Source: an uncultured Clostridia bacterium
Lineage (GTDB): Bacteria > Bacillota > Clostridia > Oscillospirales > Ruminococcaceae
DNA: 23,457 nt
Assembly: GCA_937892655.1 (NCBI GenBank)
Contig: CALBJC010000045.1
Coordinates: forward strand, 1-23,457
Direction: 5' to 3'
The notes under the pieces are model-generated. The model saw only the letters and a list, made by a program, of their open reading frames with translations. It was not told the DNA's origin and searched no databases. Of the stretch, positions 5,694 through 14,064 are shown piece by piece. Numbering within the stretch: position 1 is the first letter of the stretch; every line of letters begins with the position of its first letter. The position numbers were made by a program, and so were the translations under genes.

Positions 5694-5723
5694 AAAACTC
5701 CGTTTTTTTATAAACGGAGTTTT
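5694..5723 (-). terminator. Intrinsic terminator after ftsZ (end of dcw cluster)
   Basis: A perfect 12-bp stem: AAAACTCCGTTT (5694-5705) with AAACGGAGTTTT (5712-5723) and a 6-base loop. On the minus strand the stem ends in a run of six T; the plus strand also has T-rich sequence after it, so it may act both ways. It is 21 bases after the ftsZ stop codon and isolates the dcw cluster from corA. Confidence 0.9.
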
Positions 5724-5744
5724 GTTTTTTAAGTTTATGTAGCC

Positions 5745-6851
5745 TTATGACTTGAAGATGTTGAATACATCTGTGTAGTAATCAAGAGGACCACCCTTTG
5801 ATGCAGGCGTTGCTTCTTCCTGACCTTCAGCCTTAGCAGCTTCACCCTCTGCTGCAGGAGCGTTGAGCTCGATGCTGTTCTTTGTAGGGATAACTGTATC
5901 TGCAAAGTCAGCAGCGATTACGATGATATCAATAGAATCTGTAGCGTTCATATCGTAGTCAGCACCGAAGATGAGTTCAACATCAGGAGCAGCCGCATCT
6001 GCGATAACCTTTGTGATCTCATCAATATCTGTAACCATAATATCTTCTGACATTGTGATCTTGATAAGAAGTCTTCTTGCACCCTTGATAGATGTTTCAA
6101 GAAGTGGTGAAGTGATAACCTGACGAGCAGCATCCTGTACCTTATCCTTGCCTTCACCGTGGCCCATAGCCATGTGAGCATAGCCAGCGTTCTGCATGAT
6201 AGTTGTGATATCAGCAAAGTCGAGGTTGATAAACGCTGTACCTAAAACGAGGTCTGAAACGCTCTTTACACCGGTCATCAGAATATCATCAGCAAGCGCG
6301 AATGACTGACGCATTGTGAGCTTTTCTTCACCTGTTAAAAGCTTCTGGTTAGGGATAACTACCAATGAGTCAACATTTGTGAGAAGTGCTTCAATACCCT
6401 TTTCAGCCTGAGCCATTTTCTTAGCGCCTTCAAAGTTGAATGGCTTTGTAACAACAGCTACTGTTAAAATGCCCATTTCCTTAGCGATTTCAGCTACTAC
6501 AGGAGCAGCACCTGTACCTGTACCGCCGCCCATACCGGCTGTGATAAAGATCATGTTAGCGCCCTTGATAGCCTCAGCGATTTCATCGCGGCTTTCCTGA
6601 GCAGAGCTTTCACCTACTGCAGGACGACCGCCCGCACCAAGACCTCTTGTGAGCTTAGCGCCGATCTGAATCTTCTGAGAAGCCTTTGAAACCTTCAAAG
6701 CCTGATTATCTGTATTAACTGCGATAAAATCTATACCTACGCAGCCTGAGTCAACCATACAGTTGAGCGCGTTACCGCCGCCGCCGCCGACACCGACTAC
6801 CTTGATTATAGCTTCACCGCTGAATTCTTCAGTACCCATTGTAAAACCCAT
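5745..6851 (-). CDS. ftsZ: Cell division GTPase FtsZ
   Basis: A 368-residue bacterial tubulin homologue that polymerises with GTP into the division ring. The N-terminal nucleotide loop VVGVGGGGGNALN is at 18-30, the tubulin signature GGGTGTG at 108-114, and the T7 loop NLDFADIT supplies the catalytic aspartate. The globular core ends near 319, followed by an acidic Ala/Glu-rich linker of about 33 residues. The C-terminal peptide (GGPLDYYTDVFNIFKS) only loosely resembles the usual D-I-P-x-F-L-R type peptide that binds FtsA, SepF and other partners. The start has GGAGGG 8 bases upstream. It is the last gene of the dcw cluster but has its own promoter in the 151-base gap after ftsQ and is closed by a strong terminator. 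ftsA, often adjacent, is missing. Confidence 0.97.
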   Translation of the reverse strand: MGFTMGTEEFSGEAIIKVVGVGGGGGNALNCMVDSGCVGIDFIAVNTDNQALKVSKASQKIQIGAKLTRGLGAGGRPAVGESSAQESRDEIAEAIKGANMIFITAGMGGGTGTGAAPVVAEIAKEMGILTVAVVTKPFNFEGAKKMAQAEKGIEALLTNVDSLVVIPNQKLLTGEEKLTMRQSFALADDILMTGVKSVSDLVLGTAFINLDFADITTIMQNAGYAHMAMGHGEGKDKVQDAARQVITSPLLETSIKGARRLLIKITMSEDIMVTDIDEITKVIADAAAPDVELIFGADYDMNATDSIDIIVIAADFADTVIPTKNSIELNAPAAEGEAAKAEGQEEATPASKGGPLDYYTDVFNIFKS

Positions 6852-6912
6852 TGTTTGAACCCTCCATATATATTTTAAACTATCAGTAAAATTTCAAAGC
6901 ATTATTACTATT

Positions 6913-6941
6913 ATAATAGCACATCGCTTTTATAAAATCAA
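6913..6941 (-). promoter_or_regulatory. Extended -10 promoter of ftsZ
   Basis: On the minus strand TTGATT (6941-6936), 17 bases, TATTAT (6918-6913) preceded by TGC as an extended -10. It lies in the 151-base gap between ftsQ and ftsZ, with a leader of about 55 bases, and would let FtsZ be made at a higher level than the upstream dcw genes. Confidence 0.7.
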
Positions 6942-6970
6942 TACTTATTTTCACAATTTTTAAAATATTT

Positions 6971-7006
6971 TTAAGTTTTTCGCTCCTTTTTCAAGAAAAA
7001 ACTTAA
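6971..7006 (-). terminator. Weak AT-rich hairpin after ftsQ
   Basis: On the minus strand TTAAGTTTTT (7006-6997, overlapping the ftsQ stop) can pair with AAAAACTTAA (6980-6971), followed by AAATATTTTT. All pairs but one are A-T, so the stem is weak and at best a partial terminator between ftsQ and the ftsZ promoter. Confidence 0.35.
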
Positions 7007-7881
7007 TCGTTTTCTGAATTCTCATCATCTGATGAATCTTCATCATCGTCCTGCATATCCTCAGGCTTTATAGGCGTTACAAGCTCATCACCCTTTTTGA
7101 TGGCAGACGCACCCGCTGTAGCGCTGTAGTAGATGATAGTTCCCTCCCAGTTGTTAGCAAGCTTATCTGTTATGATCTGCCTTACATACCCCAGCTTATA
7201 CTCAAGGTCATAAGAGCTTCCTATCTGAATCTCAATTCTATCATCATACATCAGCTTCATATCTGTACGGTCTGTCATATCAATCTGGGTTACATATGCA
7301 AGCTTTGTAGGCTCAAGAAGGGATAAAAGCTCAAGCAGGATACCTACCTTATTGATATCTGCAGACATAATGTGGGTGCTGAGCGTATCATCTGTGCAGT
7401 CAAGCCCTACTACTACGGGCAGACCGGGCTTTGGAGAGGTAAGGCGGTTATCTAATATCTTACCGCCCTCTGAGATAACGCAGTAGTTATTCAAAACCTG
7501 AACGTTTGCGGCTTCTTTTGCCTCTGTTATGTCGATAACTATAGTTGACGGAAACTTCTTTGTAATCTTGCATTCGTCTACATATACAAGCGTTTTTTCA
7601 ACATTCTTTCTTGCCCTGTCGGTATTGAGACGAACAAGGTTATCCCCTACCTTTATATCTGCAATCGCAAGTACCTGCTCATTTGTATAATGCTGCGCAC
7701 CGTTTACGCGTATAGTTGTTGTATTGAATAAAACCGTCATCGAAAGAATAAGACAGCAAAGAGCGATGAATACAAACATAACAAGGTAGGTTAAGGTCAT
7801 ATTCTTTTTTCTTCTCTTTTTTCTGTGATTGTAACTCTTAGGCGAAACGTCACGCCTGATTACAATAGTATCCTTTCCCAT
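7003..7881 (-). CDS. ftsQ: Cell division protein FtsQ/DivIB
   Basis: A 292-residue bitopic membrane protein: basic cytoplasmic N-terminus (HRKKRRKKN), one membrane helix at about 29-51, a POTRA domain beginning near 55 (TTIRVNGAQHYTNEQVLAIADIKVGDNL) and a beta domain after it. FtsQ/DivIB forms the septal complex with FtsL and DivIC/FtsB that activates FtsW-FtsI. The tail from about 275 is a low-complexity acidic run (DDDEDSSDDENSEND). An AGGAG site 7 bases from the ATG fixes the start, 18 bases after murA. Position between murA and ftsZ agrees with the usual location. Sequence identity within this family is low, so the call depends on domain layout and context together. Confidence 0.88.
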   Translation of the reverse strand: MGKDTIVIRRDVSPKSYNHRKKRRKKNMTLTYLVMFVFIALCCLILSMTVLFNTTTIRVNGAQHYTNEQVLAIADIKVGDNLVRLNTDRARKNVEKTLVYVDECKITKKFPSTIVIDITEAKEAANVQVLNNYCVISEGGKILDNRLTSPKPGLPVVVGLDCTDDTLSTHIMSADINKVGILLELLSLLEPTKLAYVTQIDMTDRTDMKLMYDDRIEIQIGSSYDLEYKLGYVRQIITDKLANNWEGTIIYYSATAGASAIKKGDELVTPIKPEDMQDDDEDSSDDENSEND

Positions 7882-7899
7882 TGAAATTCTCCTTTTGTT

Positions 7900-9171
7900 C
7901 TAAATATCTGTTCTTTTTATATCTGCGCCCAGTAATGACAGAGTATTCTCAATACTGTCATACCCTCTGTCTATATGGGCTATATCGTAAATTTCGCTTT
8001 TGCCTTGTGCCGCAAGCGAGGCTATCACCATAGCCGCACCGCCGCGCAGATCAGTAGCATACAGCGTAGCAGCGCCGAGCTTTTTTACGCCCTCGATAAC
8101 AGCTATCTTACCTTGAGTTTTTATATCAGCGCCCATTCTTGAAAGCTCGCCCGTATACGAAAAACGGTTTTCAAAAATGTTCTCTGTTATAACGCTCGTA
8201 CCCTGCGCTATACAAAGAGGGGCTGCTACTATCGCCTGAGCATCTGTCGGAAACCCCGGATATGGCATAGTTTTTATACTCTTTACCGCCCTTAACGGCT
8301 TTTTTGATGTAAGATGCATTGTATCAGAATAAGCATAAACCGTACAGCCCATACAGTCAAAAACTTCCGTTACGCTCTCTAAATCCTGCGGGTTTGAGTT
8401 TTTTATCGTGATACTGCCGTTTGTTATGGCGCAAGCGCTCATATATGTTGCCGCGGCTATTCTATCGGGCATTACAGAGTATTCGCAGCCATAAAGCTCC
8501 TTTACGCCCTCTATTACAACAGTTGACGTTCCCTCGCCCGAAATTTTAGCCCCGCACCTTTTGAGATAGCCCGCCAGATCGGTTATCTCAGGCTCTCGGG
8601 CAGCATTTTTTATAATAGTTTTGCCACGCGCCTTACAAGCGGCAAGCATTATATTTTCAGTAGCGCCTACCGACGGAAAAGGCAGTAAGATGTTTGCGCC
8701 CTTTATGCCGTTTGGCGTTTTGCATTCGATTTTAGGATAGTTTTCCACTACCTCTACGCCCATCTTGCGAAATGCCGCTATATGCATATCAACGGGGCGC
8801 GGTCCTAGCTCGCAACCGCCCGGCAATGACAGACTGCACTCGCCAAGCTTTGAAATAACAGCTCCTAAAAATACAATGGATGAGCGCATTGAGCGCATGA
8901 GCTTCTGAGTTATTTCAGAGGTTTTTAGCGTATCGCAGTTTATCACAACGCTCGCCCCCTCGCGCTTGCAGGAAAGCCCCAGATGAGTCAGTATTCTCAG
9001 CGCTGAGTTTACATCGCAAAGGCGGGGACAGTTATGTATAACGCTCTCCCCTTTTGTTACAAGCGTTGCCGCTAAAATGGGCAGAGCGCTGTTTTTTGCC
9101 CCCTGCAGAGTTATTTCGCCGCCAAGCCTTATGCCGCCGTTTACAACAAGGCGCTGGGCATTATCCTTCAT
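7900..9171 (-). CDS. murA: UDP-N-acetylglucosamine 1-carboxyvinyltransferase MurA
   Basis: A 423-residue cytoplasmic enzyme that transfers enolpyruvate from phosphoenolpyruvate to UDP-GlcNAc, the first committed step of peptidoglycan synthesis. Visible family marks are QGAKNSALP (Lys26-Asn27, substrate contact) near the N-terminus and the flexible loop PGGCELGPRPVD with the catalytic Cys120, which is also the fosfomycin target, so the protein should be sensitive in principle. The chosen ATG at 9171 follows GGGAGTGGGGA; the earlier in-frame ATG at 9213 has no ribosome binding site and would add 14 atypical residues. It lies 72 bases after murG. Bacillota often have two MurA paralogues; only one is in this window. 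Confidence 0.95.
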   Translation of the reverse strand: MKDNAQRLVVNGGIRLGGEITLQGAKNSALPILAATLVTKGESVIHNCPRLCDVNSALRILTHLGLSCKREGASVVINCDTLKTSEITQKLMRSMRSSIVFLGAVISKLGECSLSLPGGCELGPRPVDMHIAAFRKMGVEVVENYPKIECKTPNGIKGANILLPFPSVGATENIMLAACKARGKTIIKNAAREPEITDLAGYLKRCGAKISGEGTSTVVIEGVKELYGCEYSVMPDRIAAATYMSACAITNGSITIKNSNPQDLESVTEVFDCMGCTVYAYSDTMHLTSKKPLRAVKSIKTMPYPGFPTDAQAIVAAPLCIAQGTSVITENIFENRFSYTGELSRMGADIKTQGKIAVIEGVKKLGAATLYATDLRGGAAMVIASLAAQGKSEIYDIAHIDRGYDSIENTLSLLGADIKRTDI

Positions 9172-9243
9172 ATATCCCCACTCCCTTTTACTCTTATACA
9201 AGTTCTTTTGCATAATATGTAAAAGTGAGAGGTAATGTGATTT

Positions 9244-10371
9244 TTATAAGTTTATAAGTTCTGACAAAACCGCCATTACTCTGTCTGAGGTATCAGGGAT
9301 ATAAAGCGATTTTGCATTTTGTGAAAGCTCTGTGAGCTTATGAGGATTATTTATAAATTCTGAAACCTTTTCAATCAAAAGCTGTGGGGTAAAGTTTTTC
9401 TGCTCAATGCATACTGCGGCATTTGCATTTTGCAAGACCATACCGTTATGATACTGATGATTGCCCGCAACTATAGGCGATGGCACCAAAATCGATGCTC
9501 TGCCTACGCACTCTATCTCGCAAAGAGCGTTTGCACCGCATCTTGAAATGATAAGGTCAGCTGATGCCATACAAGACGGCATATTATCAATATACTGCTT
9601 TAAGATATAACGCTTATTGTTTTTGTAGTCAATACCCTTTTTATCGAGGGTCTGCAAAAAGGTATCCTTGCCCATACCTCCGAATGAATGGATATGATTT
9701 ACCTCAACACCATTCTTTTCATACCACTCGATAAGCTCTGCTACTGCTGAGTTTATAGCGCCTGCGCCCAGGCTTCCGCCTGTTGAGAGGATACAGATTT
9801 TATCGTCAAGCCCGAGCTCCTCACGAGCTTTTTCTTTTGACATGGTTTTAAAAGCACTTCTTACAGGCAAGCCCGTTACGGTATATTTTACGTTTTTATC
9901 AAAGTATTCTGCCGCTTTTTCAACGGTGAGCATTACTCTGTCAACATACTTTGTAAGAAGCCTTGTTGTAACGCCCGGGTAGGCATTCTGCTCATGAATG
10001 GCAGTTTTTATACCCATCTGCGCTGCCTTTTTAACGATAGGGCCGCTTACATAGCCGCCTGTTCCGATAACCAAATCAGGCTTGAAATCATTTAAAATCT
10101 TCTTTGATCTTGCACCCGACGCCGCTAAGTAGCAAAGCGCCTTTGTATTGCCTACTAAATTATGAAAATTTATCTGACGCTGAAAGCCCGCTATTTTCAT
10201 AGGGGTAAATTTGTAGCCCGCCTTTGGAACCAGGCTCGATTCGATATGGTCAGGCGTACCTACAAACATAAAATCTGTATCGGGATAATGCTCTTTTATA
10301 ATTTCTGCAATAGCAAGGGCAGGGTTTACATGACCCGCTGTTCCGCCACCTGCAAGTAAAACCTTAAGCAT
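9244..10371 (-). CDS. murG: Lipid II synthase MurG (UDP-GlcNAc transferase)
   Basis: A 375-residue peripheral membrane glycosyltransferase (GT-B fold) that adds GlcNAc from UDP-GlcNAc to lipid I, giving lipid II. The N-domain glycine loop GGGTAGHVNPA is at 8-18, the second loop GTGGYVSGP at 103-111, and HEQNAYPG at 126-133. The C-domain UDP-GlcNAc site is seen in SRCGANALCEIECVGRASILVPSP and the following HQYHNG. The canonical SRAGA is here SRCGA, a mild variation. AGGAG lies 7 bases before the ATG, and the gene follows ftsW by 12 bases. Confidence 0.96.
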   Translation of the reverse strand: MLKVLLAGGGTAGHVNPALAIAEIIKEHYPDTDFMFVGTPDHIESSLVPKAGYKFTPMKIAGFQRQINFHNLVGNTKALCYLAASGARSKKILNDFKPDLVIGTGGYVSGPIVKKAAQMGIKTAIHEQNAYPGVTTRLLTKYVDRVMLTVEKAAEYFDKNVKYTVTGLPVRSAFKTMSKEKAREELGLDDKICILSTGGSLGAGAINSAVAELIEWYEKNGVEVNHIHSFGGMGKDTFLQTLDKKGIDYKNNKRYILKQYIDNMPSCMASADLIISRCGANALCEIECVGRASILVPSPIVAGNHQYHNGMVLQNANAAVCIEQKNFTPQLLIEKVSEFINNPHKLTELSQNAKSLYIPDTSDRVMAVLSELINL

Positions 10372-10383
10372 GAAAAATCTCCT

Positions 10384-11640
10384 TTATTCTGAGGTTTCGC
10401 TGTGACGGGATACTGCTAAGATCAGCCCCATCTGAGCCAGCTGCATTACAAGCGCTGTACCGCCATAACTGAAAAACGGCAGAGAAACGCCCGTATTCGG
10501 CAGAGCGTTACACGCAACCGCGATATTCAAAAACGCCTGAATGGCTATTTGCATAGTAAGCCCGAAAACGAGCATCATACCAAACTTATCAGGAGCGTGA
10601 GCCGCGATATGAAAGCCTCTGAACACAAAAAGCACAAACAGTAAAATTACAATGCCCGCACCTAAAAGACCAAGCTCTTCACAAACGATAGCGAAGATAA
10701 AGTCGTTATGGGATTCAGAGAGATATAAAAACTTCTGCTTTGACTGACCAAAGCCAACGCCCGAAATACCGCCAGAGCCTATTGCTATGAGCGACTGACA
10801 AGTCTGCCAGCCTGTATTCTGAACATCCTTGAAAGGGTCACGCCAGTTTTCAACTCTTGTTGCGATATAGTTGAATTTTCCCGTCAGCGCCAGCAGACCG
10901 ATACCGACAGCGCCTACAACTATGATTATCACAGCAAGCCTTATAATATGCTTATTTGGTATACCGCCTACTATCATCATAGAAACACCGATAGCGCCCA
11001 TGATCATAAGACCTGAGATATGACGCTGGGTTGCCATAAGGATACATACTATCATAAGAACTGCCGCAAACGGAAATACCGAATACCACATTGATGAGAA
11101 TTTTTTGAAATTTGACGCAATGAGATACGCAAAGGTAACAACAAGCATAAATTTCATAATTTCAGATGGCTGAAACTCGATAACCTTGAGGTCGAGCCAA
11201 CGCTTCGCACCGTTTCTTTCGATACCAAAAAGGCTTGTATAAAGCATCAGAACGCTTGTTGCGATGAAAGCCGCATAAATAAGAGTTCTGTTTTTGAGTA
11301 TTCTGTAGTCAAGGCAGGAAATAAAAAGCATAGCCACTACGCCAAGACCTGCGGCTACAAGCTGGGTTTTAAGGTAATATGAAGCATCGTTATGGTCTTC
11401 AAGCGCCCACATATAGCTGGCGGAATACATCATTACAATACCGAATACGCAAAGCGCTATAAGGATGATTATAAAAACGTAATCCATACTGCCATGAGGG
11501 TAAAAAAGTGCCGCAAGACCTTTTCTCTCCTTCTTTTTCTTCTGAGGCGCTACCTTTGGATTTCTCAGAATTTCAACACCGTTATCCATACGAGAGCCTT
11601 TTGGCGCTCTGTTTATATTCTGTTTTGCTGTTGTCGCCAT
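10384..11640 (-). CDS. ftsW: Septal SEDS glycosyltransferase FtsW
   Basis: A 418-residue SEDS-family membrane enzyme that polymerises lipid II at the septum with its cognate class B PBP. A basic cytoplasmic N-tail (KKKKERKG) precedes the first helix at about residue 53, and about ten helices follow. Family motifs include NGAKRWLDL, EFQPSE, and the loop FGQSKQKFLYLSESHNDFIFA, where the Asp of SHNDF corresponds to the essential aspartate (usually in AHTDF). The C-terminal SLPFFSYGGTALV is also diagnostic. Being in the dcw cluster beside murG favours FtsW over RodA or SpoVE, though SpoVE-like use in sporulation cannot be excluded. GGAGGG lies 6 bases before the ATG. Confidence 0.94.
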   Translation of the reverse strand: MATTAKQNINRAPKGSRMDNGVEILRNPKVAPQKKKKERKGLAALFYPHGSMDYVFIIILIALCVFGIVMMYSASYMWALEDHNDASYYLKTQLVAAGLGVVAMLFISCLDYRILKNRTLIYAAFIATSVLMLYTSLFGIERNGAKRWLDLKVIEFQPSEIMKFMLVVTFAYLIASNFKKFSSMWYSVFPFAAVLMIVCILMATQRHISGLMIMGAIGVSMMIVGGIPNKHIIRLAVIIIVVGAVGIGLLALTGKFNYIATRVENWRDPFKDVQNTGWQTCQSLIAIGSGGISGVGFGQSKQKFLYLSESHNDFIFAIVCEELGLLGAGIVILLFVLFVFRGFHIAAHAPDKFGMMLVFGLTMQIAIQAFLNIAVACNALPNTGVSLPFFSYGGTALVMQLAQMGLILAVSRHSETSE

Positions 11641-11671
11641 ATGATGCCCTCCTTTTGTTATTTTTTAGAGT

Positions 11672-12676
11672 TTAGAGTGATGAATGAGCTGCCCAGATTG
11701 CGAGCACGCCGAACAAGAAGCCTACAAGCGAGAATACGCCGCAGATGGTATATTCGCCCCATTTGCAAAGCTCAAAATGATGGTGGATAGGGCTCATTTT
11801 GAAAAGCTTTTTGCCGTGACGTGTTTTAACGCTGATAACCTGTAAAACAACCGAGAGCGATTCGCATACATAGATGATACCTGCAACTGCGATCAAAAAT
11901 TCCATATTCATAGCAAAGCCTACTGCTACTACGCTGCCGCCCAAAAACATTGAGCCTGTATCGCCCATCATAACCTTTGCAGGATGCAGATTCCATACTA
12001 AATAACCAAGCATAGCACCCGCAAGGGCAAATGTGAATACTGACCATTCAGCGCTCTTGAAGATTGTACAGATAGCAGAAAAGCATGCTGTATAAACAAG
12101 GGTTACACAGCCGCAAAGACCGTCAACACCGTCTGTCAGGTTAACTGAGTTTACCATAAAATAGATAAACACGATCATCAAAGGATAGTAAAAATACCAA
12201 AAATCAATTTCGCCTAAGAACGGGAACCAGATAGTTGTATCTGTATCGCCCCATATGTAACGCGCAAGTAAGTAGCCTGCGGCAATCAAGAGCTGCAAAA
12301 CAGTCTTCTGCTTTGCTGTAAGACCTTCATTCTGCTTTTTTACGACCTTTACAAAGTCATCAATAAAGCCAACTCCTGTAAAAAGCAGTGCCATAACAAC
12401 ACCGATTACAAGGTCGATAACATTTTCTTTTATGATAAGCTTATCCCCTGCGCATACAAAAAGTCCCATAACGCCCGCAAGGATAGTTCCTAAAATGAAC
12501 ATTATACCGCCCATAATAGGAGTACCCTCCTTTGCCTTATGCCATGCAGGACCGATATCTAAAATATGAGCGCCAGCCTTTAATCTTCTCAGATACGGGA
12601 TAACTACAAAACCGCTGAGCGCAGTTATTCCAAACGCTACGAGCGCAATTATCATTCTTATAACTGTTGATGGCAT
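11672..12676 (-). CDS. mraY: Phospho-N-acetylmuramoyl-pentapeptide transferase MraY
   Basis: A 334-residue polytopic membrane enzyme that joins UDP-MurNAc-pentapeptide to undecaprenyl phosphate to give lipid I. The catalytic and Mg2+-binding residues are visible: Asp106-Asp107 in GFIDDFVK, NLTDGVDGL at 179-187, GDTGSMFLGG at 238-247, and the His triad MSPIHHHFE (298-300). The ATG at 12676 is chosen because AAAGGA stands about 9 bases upstream; the in-frame ATG three codons earlier directly abuts that site. It follows murF by 16 bases. In many dcw clusters murD comes next, but here ftsW follows after 31 bases. Confidence 0.96.
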   Translation of the reverse strand: MPSTVIRMIIALVAFGITALSGFVVIPYLRRLKAGAHILDIGPAWHKAKEGTPIMGGIMFILGTILAGVMGLFVCAGDKLIIKENVIDLVIGVVMALLFTGVGFIDDFVKVVKKQNEGLTAKQKTVLQLLIAAGYLLARYIWGDTDTTIWFPFLGEIDFWYFYYPLMIVFIYFMVNSVNLTDGVDGLCGCVTLVYTACFSAICTIFKSAEWSVFTFALAGAMLGYLVWNLHPAKVMMGDTGSMFLGGSVVAVGFAMNMEFLIAVAGIIYVCESLSVVLQVISVKTRHGKKLFKMSPIHHHFELCKWGEYTICGVFSLVGFLFGVLAIWAAHSSL

Positions 12677-12692
12677 TAAAACCATTCCTTTC

Positions 12693-14057
12693 TTACTGCT
12701 TTAATAACTTAAGAGAATTTATGATCTCCTCAAATTTCATACCTCGGCTTGCCTTGAATAAAATCGTATCGCCTGAAGAGAGATTTTCATCAAGATACTC
12801 TATAGCGTCTGCCTTGTTTTCAAAGTAAGCTACATTTTCTACTCTGCCCATTGCAGTATTTGCAATTTCCTTTGCATCATTACCGACACATACGAGCATA
12901 TCTGTATCTGCCTTTACAGCATACTCGCCTACCTTTTTATGTAGTTTTACCGAATAACTGCCAAGCTCCAACATATCGCCCAAAACCGCAATTCTTTTGC
13001 CCTCGGTCTTTGTTGATGACAAAACAGAGAGGGCTGATTTCATAGAGTCGGGAGAAGCATTGTAGCAGTCGGCTATTACTGTAACGCCGTTTATCTGCGA
13101 TACGTTCTGACGAAGACCCGACGGAGTGTATTCTGACAAGGCTTTGAGTATATCATCAGCTTCAACGCCAAAATGCATACCGATACAAAAAGCGCAAAGA
13201 GCATTCAAAACGTTGTGGTTGCCAAGAACTGAGAGCTTTGCAGAATAAGTATTCTGACCATACACAATATCAAATGAAATGCCACTTTCATCCTCTATTA
13301 TGTTCTGTGCATAAACATCTGCGTTCTTTGATTTTGCAGAATATGTTAAAACCTTTCTGCCCCTTGAAAACTGCTCGTAATTGCAGAGCATTTTATCATC
13401 ATAGCAAACGACCAGCGGAGCATCCGCCTTTGCATAATCGAGAGCCTCAAGCTTTGCTTTGAGGATATTTTCCTTTGAGCCTAAATTTTCGATATGCGAA
13501 TAACCGATATTTGTTATAACTACCATATCAGGCTTTACTGCCCTTGAAATGCGTGACAGCTCGCCTGCGTGGTTCATACCCATTTCTATAACGCCCGCAC
13601 CATAGCTTTTATCCATTGAAAACAGAGTTTTCGGCACGCCGATTTCGTTATTTAAATTACCCTGGGTTTTATAGGTTTTGTATTTTTTTGAAAGCACTAA
13701 GGCTATAAAATCCTTGGTCGTAGTTTTGCCTACACTGCCCGTTACCGCTACAGTAAAAGCGGGGAGCGTTTCTCTGTAAAAAGCCGCGATATCCATAAGC
13801 GCCTTGTTGCAGTTATCAACGATAAGCGTTTTTACGCCATCAATCTTCTTCTGCGCCACGACCGCTACAGCACCTTTTTCTACAGCATCCTTTGCAAAAT
13901 CAGCGCCGTCAAAGTTCGCACCACGAAGTGCTACAAACAAAGAGCCCTCAGAGATTGTTCTGGTATCGGTTGATACATCAGTTATCTCAATATCGCTGTT
14001 TAAGCCAAAGCTTGCATCTGTGGCTTTAATTATATCATAAAGTCTGAGTTTATCCAT
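12693..14057 (-). CDS. murF: UDP-MurNAc-tripeptide--D-Ala-D-Ala ligase MurF
   Basis: A 454-residue Mur ligase that adds the D-Ala-D-Ala dipeptide to the UDP-MurNAc-tripeptide using ATP. The N-domain motif DTRTISEGSLFVALRGANFDGADF (about 31-54) is typical, the ATP loop VTGSVGKTTTK lies at 105-115, and GNLNNEIGVP plus EMGMNHAGEL follow as in MurF. The C-domain shows YNASPDSM and VLGDMLELG. The ATG is 7 bases after the murE stop and has no recognisable ribosome binding site (the preceding bases are the end of murE plus ATAATTT), so translation is probably coupled to murE termination. Confidence 0.95.
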   Translation of the reverse strand: MDKLRLYDIIKATDASFGLNSDIEITDVSTDTRTISEGSLFVALRGANFDGADFAKDAVEKGAVAVVAQKKIDGVKTLIVDNCNKALMDIAAFYRETLPAFTVAVTGSVGKTTTKDFIALVLSKKYKTYKTQGNLNNEIGVPKTLFSMDKSYGAGVIEMGMNHAGELSRISRAVKPDMVVITNIGYSHIENLGSKENILKAKLEALDYAKADAPLVVCYDDKMLCNYEQFSRGRKVLTYSAKSKNADVYAQNIIEDESGISFDIVYGQNTYSAKLSVLGNHNVLNALCAFCIGMHFGVEADDILKALSEYTPSGLRQNVSQINGVTVIADCYNASPDSMKSALSVLSSTKTEGKRIAVLGDMLELGSYSVKLHKKVGEYAVKADTDMLVCVGNDAKEIANTAMGRVENVAYFENKADAIEYLDENLSSGDTILFKASRGMKFEEIINSLKLLKQ

Positions 14058-14064
14058 AAATTAT

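Noticed and set aside
12674..12685. Upstream ATG starts of mraY (12685) and ftsL (18613)
   Set aside because: In both genes the upstream ATG abuts AAAGGA with no spacing, while the ATG three codons later has about 9 bases; the later one was chosen. The similarity of the two leaders looks like a common ribosome-site pattern, not a shared regulatory element.
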